A stretch of 64,000 nucleotides of DNA from Hippophae tibetana. Its lineage: Eukaryota; Streptophyta; Magnoliopsida; Rosales; Elaeagnaceae. The notes beneath the pieces are model-generated. The model had not been told where the DNA came from, ran no database searches, and saw nothing but the letters and a program-made list of their open reading frames with translations. The stretch lies in assembly GCA_037013495.1 (NCBI GenBank), contig CM072805.1, positions 38,683,169-38,747,168 of the forward strand. Reading direction: 5' to 3'. This document shows positions 1 to 11,456 of the stretch, piece by piece. The position numbers and the translations under genes were made by a program. How positions within the stretch are numbered: the first letter of the stretch is position 1; every line of letters starts with the position of its first letter.

Positions 1-389
1 TGCAATCACTCAAGTTAAACTCATTAAAACAGAACTAACAAAACTTGTACAATGGGAAGAGAAAATGAGATACATAGCTTAAATACAGCACCTATGTAAC
101 TACATCGCAAATCAATAAAACCAGAACGGTGGTTTGACGGACTCAAAGTTTGGAAGCAGATGAGCCACGTGGATGCATCTTTAGTTTCAATTTTTCATTA
201 ATCTTAGCATATCAATTATCAAGTTCTGTTGATATTTTGTCATAGCAAATTTGATCTTCATAAATGAATGCATTCCTAAACAGACAAGGAATGTAGAACC
301 CATCGCATTTCAAACTAAGGTGTCCATATGACAAGCAATGTTACTGAATAAAATGGATTATTCTTCAAAACAGACAACTAAAACAATAC
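1..389. other. Intron sequence of the RRG/RRL-like gene
   Basis: AT-rich sequence downstream (in gene direction) of the GT donor at 389-388. No coding exon or other element is recognisable. Confidence 0.6.
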
Positions 390-3300
390 CTCTCAAAGAG
401 TCCAAGCTTAAGAATCACATCAGCAAGAGTACAATTGGCCTTTCCCACTAACTGGAATAGCTTTTTCCTTGTCATTTTAAATTTCCCGGTAATTTCCATC
501 TCACGATTAATGTCAGTAAACTCAGCAACCATTCCATCAACCTTAAAGGAAGTCCTTAAATTTAAATGATTAAGTAATATTCTCGTGAAATTAAAGTACA
601 AAGCATACATGCAACTTACCTGGCGCACATAGTAATCTAGGGCAATACTTTGACCAAGAACACTACCAATAGTACGAATTCCATCTATATTCAAGTACTG
701 TAGCATTATATAATCCAATCCACCTTGCATCCATGTGCTTAGAGACAGTTTCTCTCTCACCTCATACTCTAGAGTTTTAAGCATAATGAAGATTATTAAA
801 ATTAACAATAGCACAAATAAATCAATTAAAGAGACCAATTATATTAAAACAGAACTTTTTTTAACATTCATGGAAGGAAGTCCTACTTTCAGAAATCAAT
901 TCACTATCAAGTTACTATGAAAACGCCAATAAAATTTGCAATATATCTAGTAAGGACATTTTGAAAACTGTATCTCACAGTTCTAATCAACCACAACTGG
1001 AAGTAGCAGTGTTGAATAAACTAAACAAGATAACTAAGATTAATATTCTTTTTGGTAAGGGTTCCTACTAACAGGAACAAAAGAAGAAAAATTCAGGCAT
1101 AGAAACAAATGTGTGGTGTAACAAGAATACAAGATCTGAGTAGCCAAATCACATGTAGCTGACATTTGAAGCTTTGCTGAATTGGGCTAGTTATATATCA
1201 CTATATGTCACATGGTGGATGCAAGGTTCAGTTCTTTTATGCATACACAGAACATATGCATACATAATGCAGTAAGCTACACCTTCCAGCAAGGTTTACT
1301 CTCTTCTTGCAAAGCACAGGCAAGGAATTTAGCAATTTAAGTAGATTTTATTAGGTCTTGACAAACTCACTTCAGCTCCAAATATCACTACTACTTTTGC
1401 AGTTATATGAACCATGAAAATCACTAACGATCAATGAGATATTTTACAGAAATGTATATCTATATAAATTGACACTTGGAAGAAAAATGTGGAAGAACTA
1501 ACCATCCTTTCTCGTTTCAGGTAACAATCCTGATGCATGTTTTTTCACAATTTTCAAATACTGGTCAACCTCATGTTCTGGAATGTTAAACAAGACAATG
1601 GAGCCATACTGAAAAACCACCATGTAGCAGCAGTCACTCCCACTTAATGAAAGAGCACCCTGAAACAAAAGAACTCAACGATGTATTCAGTAATGCAATC
1701 AACTTACTATAGCATTTGTCAACAGTAGAAACAATTTAAGTTACCAATGCAGGATTGCAAAATTCATGCCACTGGGAAGCAGTCATTTTTAAATTTTCCA
1801 TGTTTGTATCATCTTTCTGCTAAAAATTAATTAAAAACCAATTGCCACTTGGAAGATCGCAACTGCATATAATATAGTAGTTATTGAACAAGTTATGCAC
1901 AAAGAAGTGCACACTTTCTAGGTGGAAGTAGCACTTGCTAAATTAAGAGCCTTTAAAACGTTATAAGAAAGTCATGAGGGCCAAGTTTAACCAAAATAAC
2001 TTGGGGAAAAGATGACAAAGATAGGATGAAAAGAGAAGATTGCCCACAAGCCTGGTTTTAGATCATCTACAAGTTATTCTCTGGTATAGATCATCTAATG
2101 AATTAGCAACTAATGGTAAAGCACAGGATATTGAACCTTTCTTAATCTAATCAGCACAGTTAATACTTAAATCTTTAGTGCTGACTCCTAAGGGGCATGT
2201 AAGTAGTGGTGGTCAACAAGTTCTTCTGATGAAATCATCAGGAGCAGCATGTACATCAAGAATGACTCAATAATTTCTGGTTTAAACCTTTGGCACCAAA
2301 ATAGATTAAATATGCTTTTTTCTCATCACATGCTCTCTTACAGCATCAATAAAACAACAAATACATCCAAGTATTCACTGTCATTTGTATGACTCAAACA
2401 ACCATTTCAAAAAAGAATCAGAACGCATTGTAAACTAAAAAGTAAAAAATCAAACGAAAAAATTGAACCAAATAACTTACATTAGAAACACAAAGCTTTC
2501 CAAACTTAAGAACAACATAATTGGTCATCCGTGCCATTGGCGGTATAACATTGGGCTTGTTCTGCTCCACCAAGCTTCTTAAATCCACTCTACGTTCCAC
2601 AATACAACCAAAAATATAAAGAAACGAACACTTGTTTATAAGTACATAAATATTTGACAATAACAGTTCCATTTCAAAATTCTTCTAGATAATTTAACAA
2701 TTATACCTCTTCTTTTCAACGTTCATACTTTTAAGGAGATACTTGCAAAAAAAGCTAAAATAATAATCAAAGTCAGGAAATTTAGAAGCGATGTTGCAAT
2801 AAAAAAGGAATGCTAGTTGCACACACAATTGTACCTACATTGGCACTCGAGCCAAAACTTGCATGACACACATCACCTACAAATAATAAATTCTTACATT
2901 TTTAGGTGATCATGACATGTGTCATCCTATGTGGCTTGACTGCAAATGTGATTGTAAATGTGTGTGCATATAGCAGTCCTCTTGCAATAAAACAATAACT
3001 GAGAGATGTCATTGCCTACTTTAAGGGGTATTTATGCATTTTTTGAAAACCTCAATTCTCCTTGTGTTAATTTTATCCTTTATTTTTGTTACTAAGCCAT
3101 TAACAAAGAGAGCAACATTTTTTTTATTTTACAAAGAGAGAAACTCAGTTCTTATCAATATCATCTCAGAAATGTGAAGTTTGTCCACTAAGCTTCATCA
3201 ACCACACTATCTCAAGCAACATTACGCTTGAATTTAAAAAAAAATGAAACTAATTATCTAATAACAAAGATGCAACCAATAATTTCAGAAAATAAAAGAC

Positions 3301-3714
3301 AGAGAAATAACCGAACCTAGTAGAGAAGAAATAAGCTCGAACAGGAATAGACCGCTTAGTGTCTTCGTCCACACTACTAACATTTCTGCTATTTCCCACC
3401 TCCGAACTCGAAACAGGATCGTTGGTCCACTCATATGTCTGAGACTGAGCTGGCGAAACAGAAGAAGAACACCGCACGACCAAGAGACCAAAATTAGAGC
3501 TTTTGAGTCTCACATAGGAGGAACAAGCGACCGTATCAGCGGTGTGAGAAGTTAGGGTTTTAGAAAGCGACAGAGCTCGAGGTTTCGATGAGAGGGCAAT
3601 AGAGGAAGCTTGAGTAACAATTGTACGGACAGAAGAGGAAGGTGATGAGACAGAAGGGATGAGACAAATTGTGATGGTCTTGAGCCTAAGGTGCGCATCA
3701 ATGGTGCGCCACAT
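390..3714 (-). CDS. RRG/RRL-family DUF155 protein (partial, 3' end outside window)
   Basis: Plant DUF155 (RMD1/Sif2-like) protein; the Arabidopsis members RRG and RRL act in mitochondria, in root growth and ABA responses. I assembled six minus-strand exons with canonical splice sites and consistent phase: 3317-3714, 2481-2589, 1745-1819, 1503-1659, 620-768, 390-541. The start ATG at 3714 opens a Ser/Arg-rich, poorly acidic N-terminus (about residues 1-75) that fits an organelle transit peptide. DUF155 hallmarks follow in order: RAYFFSTRVDLRSL, NVIPPMARMTNYVVLKFG, ALSLSGSDCCYMVVFQYGS, REKLSLSTWMQGGLDYIML, GSVLGQSIALDYYVRQ, and FTDINREMEITGKF. The in-window part codes for about 346 residues. 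The last exon here ends in mid-codon (AG) at a GT donor, so the C-terminal part, expected to carry a membrane segment, lies left of base 1. I found no matching exon in 1-389. Family call is firm; RRG versus RRL is not resolved. Confidence 0.9.
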
Positions 3715-4280
3715 ATTTGGGTTTTTTTTTCGGTTCCTTCAAGCGACAAGCAAGCAGAGCCTAATAATGGACCTGACTAGCTGAGACAGATCTTTGCCAG
3801 TCTTTAATTTTACTATTTTCAATTTCTAGTTATTCATTATTTCAAAAATAATAATAATAATCTGGTTAATAGGTTAGGAACCAAATTTGGGGGGTTTGGG
3901 TGTGTGATTTTATACAAGTGGTGTAAAATGAAATATTTTAGCTAAAAATGATTTTAGAGTTTTTTTTTTTTAGAGATTTGAGATAAAAATATTAGAGATA
4001 ATTTTAAATAGTATTTTAGTTACGAATGCTAATCAAAAACTATTAATAAATATCAATAGTACTTTTAAAATTAGTTTTACTACAAATTATCAAACACTTA
4101 AAAACTTTGTATAATTAAGAATGGGGAACATTTTAATAATATCTCTAAATTTTCTATTATTTTTTAAAAATATCTAACTTTTTTAATATCAAGCTCTAAT
4201 ATTTTTAAGTTTTATTATAAATTTCAAATATAATTTATTAATAAATCTATTAGTTTTACTATATTTTAAAATAATATGAC
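3715..4280. other. Promoter-side spacer of the RRG/RRL-like gene
   Basis: Upstream region of the minus-strand gene; becomes very AT-rich beyond about 3800 with poly-A/T runs. No element is recognisable apart from the expected promoter of the divergent gene. Confidence 0.4.
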
Positions 4281-5411
4281 AGATTATTATAGCAACTATT
4301 TCTAAGGTTTTGTGTTTTTTTTAAATTATAAGTTTTATTTAATATCAAAAATACTTATTAATGTTATCAGCGTTATATCTCCGTTTAACATTAGCAGTAA
4401 AATGGTAATTTCACCCCTATACATATATCACTCTCGAGGGGAAAAAATCAAAAATATCTCCGAGGTTTTCAATATCTTCATAAATACTCTCAACGTTTAA
4501 AAAAAACTACAATACTCATGAAGTTTAAGTTATTTTCAAAAATATCCTTATTATTTAACATTAGCATCAAAAAGCCTTGAAAAATCACATCAATATCTGA
4601 AAAATTATTTTCTATCCCTACTTATATAGCTTTTTGAATATTATCGTAGAAAATATTATCACAAATACCCTTAAGGTTTTGTTTTTCTTCAAAAATAATA
4701 TTCTTATAATAATTAATTAACTTTATCAAAAATACTTCTGCTATAATAATTAATTTAACTTTATCAAAAATAACCATGTTACAATAATTAATTTAATTTC
4801 ATAAAAAATGCCTTTGCTATAATATTTAATTTATCTTCATAAAAAATACTTCTACTTCTCGATAACACGATATAAAATATTTAAAAAGAAATACTTCTGA
4901 AAATAAATTAAGTAAACAAAGCACACAATATAAAGTTAATATATTTTTAGAAAATTTTTTATATCGTGTTATTGAAAAGCAGGAATATTTTTTATGAAGA
5001 TAAATTAAATATTGTAACAAGAGCATTTTTTATGAAGTTAAATTAATTATTGTAGCAAGGATATTTTTGATAAAATTAAATTAATTATTATAGCAGGTGT
5101 ATTTTTGATAAAGTTAAATTAATTATTATAACGTGTATATTTTTGAAAAAAATAAAAACCTCAAGGGTATTTGCGATAATATTCTCAGCAACAATATTCA
5201 AAAAGCTATATAGGTAGGGGTAGAAAAGACTTTTTCAAATATTGATGTGATTTTTTACGACTTTTTTATATTTTTGTTAAATAATAAGAGTATTTTTGAA
5301 GATACTTTAAACCTCAGGATTATTGTAACTTTTTTTTTTAAATATTAATGATATTTCTGAAGATATTGAAAACCTCAAGAGTATTTTTGATTTTTTCCCG
5401 AATATGATAAC
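4281..5411. repeat. Long near-palindromic (fold-back) element, copy 1
   Basis: Two arms of about 450 bp mirror each other. The left arm (about 4430-4885) starts near ggggaaaaaatcaaaaat and the right arm (about 4947-5402) ends with atttttgattttttccc. The centre near 4915 is flanked by cgataacacgatataaa at 4859 and its complement near 4960. The arms are themselves built from diverged short units of the type aattaattattatagcaggtatttttga. A further ~150 bp outside the left arm (4281-4430) is unpaired but reappears, inverted, next to copy 2 at 12915-13985. The element is non-coding and could fold into a long hairpin if transcribed. Class is uncertain (fold-back or MITE-like). Boundaries are approximate. 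Confidence 0.75.
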
Positions 5412-5414
5412 AAA

Positions 5415-6178
5415 CACTACTACAAAAAGAGATATATAAGTCAATATGTAAAGTCGGTTTTTGGAAAAAACCGACTTATAATGAATTTAAAGTCAGTTCG
5501 GTGACGCTACACACGTGGATAACATCGGTTGACACGTAGAACCGACGCTACACACGTGGATAAATTCTTTTCTTTTCTTTCTTCTCCACACATAAATTAT
5601 TCCAACCGTTGCATAACTCTCAAAAATCTAAAACCTCCTCCACTTATCCTCTGCTCTTTCTCATTTTCTGGCCACCTACGACCACCATTTTCAGCACCGG
5701 TTAGTGGGTTTTCTTCCTCTCTAACTAATCTTTTAAATCTCCTATTTTTTAAAACGAAATACTCAAATTTTTTACACCCATTTCTCACTTACAAAACATT
5801 ATTTTTTTCTTTATTTTCTTCATTTTGTCACTTCATTTTACTCTTCTAAGTATTTTTATTATTCATATTTTTTCTGTTATTATGTGTATAATTTTTTATA
5901 TTATATAATGTAGGTTTGTATTATAAACATCAAGAGAACAATACACCGTGATATTTTTTTTACTATTAATTAATATTTAATTTTTTAATTATTTATATTA
6001 CTTAAACTATTTGTAAATTGGTTTTTTTTCTGCTCAAATACAGGTTTTTATTTGAGTATAATAAAAAATGAGTAAATTAAAAAAATAAAATTAAAGTCGG
6101 TTCATCGCGTGAACCGACTTTAAAAGTAAAGTCGATTCACGTGTTGAACCGACTTTAATGTCTCTTTTTGTAGTAGTG
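5415..6178. mobile_element. Non-autonomous CACTA (En/Spm) element, 764 bp
   Basis: Perfect 18-bp terminal inverted repeats, CACTACTACAAAAAGAGA at 5415 and its complement ending at 6178. They are flanked by an identical 3-bp duplication AAA (5412-5414 and 6179-6181), which is the CACTA signature. Subterminal hairpins built on aaagtcggtt/aaccgacttt lie at about 5452-5478, 6092-6123 and 6128-6157, as expected for transposase-binding subterminal repeats. No transposase is encoded, and the open frames inside are not protein-like. The element sits right against the end of the palindromic element. Confidence 0.88.
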
Positions 6179-6181
6179 AAA

Positions 6182-8361
6182 ATCACATTTTTATCCTTCT
6201 CAACCATCCTTATCTTTCTCCCCAATATGAACTCTGAAAACCAAATATCTACATCCACGTGAACTATAGCTAGATAACTCAAATAAATCAATTTAAATAC
6301 GTTGATAAAAAACCTAAAATTACATTCATTAAAAATATATACTTATTTTTCTTAACTCTAATAAAATAAAAATGAGTTTTTTAAATAAAAGATCGAGTAT
6401 TGTGATTCGTCTTAATCTTATGAAAGAGGGATTTAAAAATCTAGTTGATCTTGTAGAGAAAATAATGGAAAATAATAAATGATTAAAATAATAGAAGAAT
6501 ATTTTTAATAAAGTTGAAAAATCTATATTTTAGCATCAATATATCTTTGAAATTTTGGATGGCTTGCACTTAACATCTAAAACAAACTAATTTAGAGTTC
6601 GAATACTACATATCTCTCTCTCTTTTGGCTCATGTTGCATATGACATTTTCTTACGATGAACAAACCAAGGGATATAGGGACAAGTGTTGCTAAACCACG
6701 AGTTGTAGATTGATGCTTGCGATATATCTGTGAAAGATAGGTTATTGTGTGTTCATAACATAGGGTTAAACTATATTTAATTATCCAACAGGTCATGTGT
6801 TAGAAAAAAATGTAAGTTAATTTTAGCTAACACAGTAGGTAACGAAACCAATCTTTAAACTAAAACAAAATATCAAGAAATTGGGTAGAGTTAGAGATAT
6901 ATAGAAAGAAAAAGAAATGAGTTAGAAAGTGGTGGGGATTCGAACATGGTTAGTGTTGCCTAGAGAAAGAAAGAGAATATGTTTGTATGATACTACGTAG
7001 CATTTAATAATAAAATTATATTTTTACCCTTAAATATTATTATTCGTTTAACATCAGCTAACTTCATTTGATTAGGAAGATATTTTTTACATTTTTGATA
7101 AATTAAGAGTATCCTTGAAGATAATCGAAACCTTAAAAACTTCAATGAAATTATCTCCTAAGAATCACTTTTAGGTAGTATTTGATTCATGAAATAGAAT
7201 ATAAATGAAAATTAAATGGAATGAAAATATGAAACCATCTTGTTTTGCTTGACTATTAAAATAAAAAAAGAATAAATATTAAAGTGTTTGGTTTACAATT
7301 ATAATAAAATGAAAAATATTGTATATTATCTTAATACCCTTAATTTAGTAAAATTTAAATAATATCATTTAATTATTATTATTTTCCTCAGACAAAATAT
7401 ATTATTGAAATCATTATTTTTCTAAATAATTATTACTTAAAAATAAAATATATTATAAAAATTATTATTTTTCTAAATAATGTTTAGGATTTTAGGATTT
7501 GGGGATTAAGGTTATATCTATGGATTAAGGTTTAGGGTTAAAATTATTATTTTTCTAAAAAAGTTTTGTGTTTTGTGTTTTAGGATTTGAGGTTTAGTAT
7601 TTAGGATTATATTTATGAATTAATGTTTAGATTAATTTTTTTAAATAAGGTTTGAGATTTAGGGTTATATTTGTGAGTTAAATTTTATGGTTAAAATTAT
7701 TATTTTTCTAAATAGAGTTTAGGACTTTGAGTTAAAATTGTAATTTTTAAATAGAATTTTAGGATTTAAGTTTTAGAGTTTACCATTATATTTGAAGTTT
7801 GTGTAAAATTGGAAAAAAAATTAAGATGAAAATAGAATCATGATTACTTAAAGAAATATGATTTATTTTCCTTTAAAAATTAATTTTAATTCATTCTAAT
7901 TTTTTAATTCAATTAAATAAAAAATAAAAAAAATTAATTATGATTATATTCTATTAAGTTGAACCAACCATCCAATTAATGGAAAGAAAAATGACTTAGA
8001 AACGTATCAATGACCCTTACTTTAATCCGTGTTCGGTTAATAATGTTCGTTTCGTTGTTTAACGTTAGAAAGACAAGATATATTTCAAAGCATTTTGGGC
8101 CATTATATGGCATGGGCCGACTCAAGGGCCTTATATCGATTAAAAAAAAGAAAAAAGAAACAAAACCGCCAAAGCTATAATATATTCTATTCCATTTACC
8201 CTAAATTTCATTCTCCGTTTTCCATCCCTAAGCCGCCGGTCCAATACTGCAGTTTGGTGAGCTCCATTGCAGCCATTCACTAAGCCAAGGTCTCCACAGC
8301 TTACTTTCTTGTCGTTCTCCGATCTCTATTCTCCAACATTCAATCTCCTTCTTATGCTATA
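6182..8361. other. Spacer between CACTA element and NOG1, including the NOG1 promoter and 5' UTR
   Basis: AT-rich spacer with no conserved coding. It holds the telomere-like degenerate repeat at 7450-7800. The last ~350 bp (about 8010-8361) are less AT-biased and carry pyrimidine-rich leader sequence ending at the 5'-UTR donor of NOG1; the promoter should lie here, but no single core element stands out. Confidence 0.4.
7450..7800. repeat. Degenerate telomere-like (TTTAGGG-type) repeat tract
   Basis: Many variants of ttaggattt, gggattaagg, tttagggtta and gatttagggtta occur between copies of an AT-rich spacer (aaaattattatttttctaaa, near 7457, 7537 and 7689). The plant telomere heptamer TTTAGGG occurs in exact form only sporadically. 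The tract looks like an old, diverged tandem array or a telomere-like filler. Confidence 0.45.
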
Positions 8362-9086
8362 GTAAGATACCTCTCTCAGCCATTCAATGATTTTCTTTTA
8401 TTTGTGTGGTTTCATTAATCTTGCAAATCTAAGAAAACTTCTCTTAGGTTTCATTTAGATAATGTTATATTTCGGTCATCGGCTTTTTGTTTCTGATATT
8501 CCGTTTGGATAGCTGGCTTTTAGTAATAGTTGTTTTATGTAACTTGTTTTGATTTAATGGTTTCAGTTTTATTCTTTATGCTTAGAATTACCGACCTTAT
8601 TTGAAGGATATTAACTGGCTTAGTGATTTGATATGATGTACCCTTGAATCATTCAAAAGCTTTATTATGAACTTTTTGTTACATTTTATTTTTTTCCCTT
8701 GGATTTGTTCAATGCTTGAAATAGTTTTAAACCTTAATTTTCTTTTATTAACGAAAAAAAAGTTAATTGTCAAAAACTTGGAATGCAAATGACCTCATTT
8801 TTAATTGTGGGCTAAGGCCTCACGAAGTCCTGAAAAGCTCTTGATAGAAAGTTTTAATCTCAGATAACATTGACAAAATTTTGATTGCAACCGTGGTTAG
8901 GTTCAGTGGTGAAAATTACTGACTTATTTTTTACATATATTTTCTGAGTTGTGAAACTGGAGTTTGAAATCTTGTACTAATATGTGATTTAGTGTTGAAT
9001 TTTCTTGAGCATTAATTACATTGGTCTTCACTTTCATCTTTGTATCATGAACTTGAAATGTTATACTTATCTTTCTCTTTATGCAG
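8362..9086 (+). other. 5'-UTR intron of NOG1
   Basis: The donor gtaaga at 8362 follows a pyrimidine-rich leader, and the acceptor ...tttatgcag ends at 9086, 14 bp before the NOG1 ATG. The sequence is T-rich with no coding potential. A long leader intron is common in plant housekeeping genes and often raises expression. Confidence 0.7.
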
Positions 9087-9100
9087 AGTAATAAATAGAA

Positions 9101-11143
9101 ATGGTGCAATATAACTTTAAAAAGATAACTGTTGTACCCAATGGTAAGGACTTCATTGACATCATCCTTTCTCGCACCCAAAGACAGACACCTACTGTGG
9201 TCCACAAGGGATACAAAATTTCTCGTATCCGTCAGTTTTATATGCGAAAAGTGAAGTATACCCAGCAGAATTTTCATGAAAAGATTGCTGCAATCATTGA
9301 GGAGTTTCCAAGGCTAGATGATATTCATCCATTCTATGGTGATCTTCTTCATGTTCTATACAACAAAGATCACTACAAACTTGCTCTTGGTCAACTAAAT
9401 ACAGCAAGCAACCTTATCAGTAAGATTTCCAAAGATTATGTGAAACTTTTGAAGTATGGTGACTCACTTTACAGATGTAAGTGTCTGAAAGTTGCTGCTC
9501 TTGGCCGCATGTGTACCGTGGTAAAAAGGATTGGCCCCAGTTTAGCCTATTTAGAACAGATTAGACAACACATGGCAAGGTTACCTTCAATTGACCCTAA
9601 TACCCGCACAATCTTGATTTGTGGATACCCCAATGTTGGCAAGAGTTCATTCATAAACAAGATTACTAGAGCTGATGTGGAAGTACAACCATATGCTTTT
9701 ACCACAAAGTCACTTTTTGTAGGGCATACAGATTACAAGTACCTGAGGTACCAGGTTATTGATACACCAGGGATTCTAGATCGTCCTTTTGAGGACCGTA
9801 ATATTATTGAGATGTGCAGCATCACAGCTCTGGCACATTTAAGAGCTGCTGTATTATTTTTCTTGGATATTTCAGGATCTTGTGGCTACAGTATTGCTCA
9901 GCAGGCAGCTCTTTTTCACAGTATTAAGTCATTGTTTATGAATAAACCCTTGATTATAGTCTGCAACAAGACTGATTTGCAGCCTTTGGAGGGTATTTCT
10001 GAGGAGGACAAGAAGTTGGTTATGGAAATGAAAGCTGAAGCTATGAAGACTGTTATTGGTCAAGGAGGTGAGCCTACAAATGATCAAGGCGTGCTATTGA
10101 CTATGAGCACTTTGACTGAGGATGGTGTAATTGCCGTGAAGAATGAAGCGTGTGAGAGGTTATTGAATCAGAGGGTAGAAATAAAAATGAAATCCAAAAA
10201 GATAAATGACTGCTTGAACAGGCTCTATGTTGCAATTCCAAAACCTCGCGAGGGTGAGATGAAGGAGAGACCAGCTTGTATACCTCAGGCAGTTCTAGAA
10301 GCCAGGGCTAAGCAAGCAGCAGAGAAGGAAAAGAGAAAAACTGAGAAGGATTTGGAAAATGAGAATGGTGGTGCTGGTGTATATTCTGCTAGCTTGAAGA
10401 AGAACTATATCTTAGCCAATGATGAATGGAAGGAAGACATAATGCCAGAAATTCTTGATGGTCACAATGTATATGACTTCATTGATCCTGATATATTACA
10501 CAGGCTTGAAGAGTTGGAACGAGAAGAAGGAATGCGCCAGGCAGAGGAGGCTGATGATGATGTTGAGATTGATGTACAACTAACTCCAGAAGAGAAAAAG
10601 TTGTTGGCCGAAATCAGAAAAAAGAAGAGCATGTTAATTCAACAGCACAGGATCAAGAAAAGCACTGCAGAGAGTCGGCCAACTGTGCCAAGGAAATTTG
10701 ACAAGGACAAGGAGTTCACATCGAAGAGAATGGGAAGACAACTATCCGCTTTGGGGATTGACCCAACTTTAGCAATTAATCGAGCCCGTAGCAAATCTAG
10801 AGGGCGTAAAAGGGAGAGATCACTTGAGAGAGGGCATACTGGTGGTGATGCTATGGATGTGGATATGGACATGGACACTCCTAACAAGAAGTTGCGGACA
10901 AGGTCTAGGTCCCTGTCTATGTCTAGGTCAAGATCAAGATCAAGACCACCAACTGAAGTCGTCCCTGGTGAGGGCTTCAAAGACTCTATTCAGAAGGGCA
11001 AGGCACTGAAACTTGCCAAAAATTCTTTCAAGAAGCGGAACAAGGATGCTCGTCGTGGTGAGGCAGATAGGGTAATTCCCACTTTGAAACCAAAGCACTT
11101 GTTCTCTGGAAAACGCTCAATTGGGAAAACAGATAGACGTTGA
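9101..11143 (+). CDS. NOG1: Nucleolar GTP-binding protein 1 (NOG1)
   Basis: Essential GTPase of pre-60S ribosome assembly, acting in nucleolus and nucleoplasm and joining the particle near the peptide exit tunnel. The single-exon reading frame gives 680 residues, close to the family's usual ~650-680. The NOG1-specific N-terminal helical domain (residues 1-~165; MVQYNFKKITVVPNGKDFID) is followed by the TrmE/Obg-type G domain. G1 is GYPNVGKS (175-182), the G2 threonine lies in AFTTKSL (199-205), G3 is DTPG (221-224) and G4 is NKTD (289-292). The NOGCT region follows, and a basic, Ser/Arg-rich tail contains RSKSRGRKRERS and SRSRSRSRPP, a likely nuclear/nucleolar signal. The ATG is fixed by the conserved MVQYNFK start. 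The stop TGA at 11141-11143 lies inside the first unit of a 160-bp tandem duplication; the coding part is unaffected. Confidence 0.98.
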   Translation: MVQYNFKKITVVPNGKDFIDIILSRTQRQTPTVVHKGYKISRIRQFYMRKVKYTQQNFHEKIAAIIEEFPRLDDIHPFYGDLLHVLYNKDHYKLALGQLNTASNLISKISKDYVKLLKYGDSLYRCKCLKVAALGRMCTVVKRIGPSLAYLEQIRQHMARLPSIDPNTRTILICGYPNVGKSSFINKITRADVEVQPYAFTTKSLFVGHTDYKYLRYQVIDTPGILDRPFEDRNIIEMCSITALAHLRAAVLFFLDISGSCGYSIAQQAALFHSIKSLFMNKPLIIVCNKTDLQPLEGISEEDKKLVMEMKAEAMKTVIGQGGEPTNDQGVLLTMSTLTEDGVIAVKNEACERLLNQRVEIKMKSKKINDCLNRLYVAIPKPREGEMKERPACIPQAVLEARAKQAAEKEKRKTEKDLENENGGAGVYSASLKKNYILANDEWKEDIMPEILDGHNVYDFIDPDILHRLEELEREEGMRQAEEADDDVEIDVQLTPEEKKLLAEIRKKKSMLIQQHRIKKSTAESRPTVPRKFDKDKEFTSKRMGRQLSALGIDPTLAINRARSKSRGRKRERSLERGHTGGDAMDVDMDMDTPNKKLRTRSRSLSMSRSRSRSRPPTEVVPGEGFKDSIQKGKALKLAKNSFKKRNKDARRGEADRVIPTLKPKHLFSGKRSIGKTDRR

Positions 11144-11456
11144 AATTTTCCAGGTAACTCCTGGACATGAGCTTGCATTTCGTTTTCTTCCATTTCATTA
11201 TTTCTTTTGGCCAACTTGCAGATGTTGTATTTATGATAATATGTGAATCCTAATTATTTTTAGACTAAAAACACATTTTTAATGGCTCCAGAGAGTACGT
11301 TGAAATTTTCCAGGTAACTCCTGGACATGAGCTTGCATTTCGTTTTCTTCCATTTCATTATTTCTTTTGGCCAACTTGCAGATGTTGTATTTATGATAAT
11401 ATGTGAATCCTAATTATTTTTAGACTAAAAACACATTTTTAATGGCTCCAGAGAGT
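11137..11456 (+). repeat. 160-bp tandem duplication at the NOG1 stop/3' UTR
   Basis: Copy 1 (11137-11296) and copy 2 (11297-11456) are essentially identical and start with acgttgaaattttccag, so the unit begins in the last codons of NOG1. Each unit carries the sequence ttttccag/gtaactcc, a good splice-donor context, so the donor at 11153 is duplicated at 11313. Confidence 0.93.

Noticed and set aside
3285-3749. Alternative minus-strand frames (3285-3491 and 3552-3749) over exon 1 of the RRG/RRL-like gene
   Set aside because: Only the 3714 frame joins in phase to the DUF155 exons.
4312-4500. 62-codon frame at the left edge of the fold-back element
   Set aside because: AT-rich translation within a non-coding repeat; not conserved in copy 2.
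5529-5849. 106-codon frame inside the CACTA element
   Set aside because: Low-complexity Phe/Ser/Leu translation of pyrimidine-rich non-coding DNA; not a transposase.
10639-10980. Antisense 113-codon frame under NOG1
   Set aside because: Shadow of the Ser/Arg-rich and acidic coding sequence of NOG1; no independent gene features.
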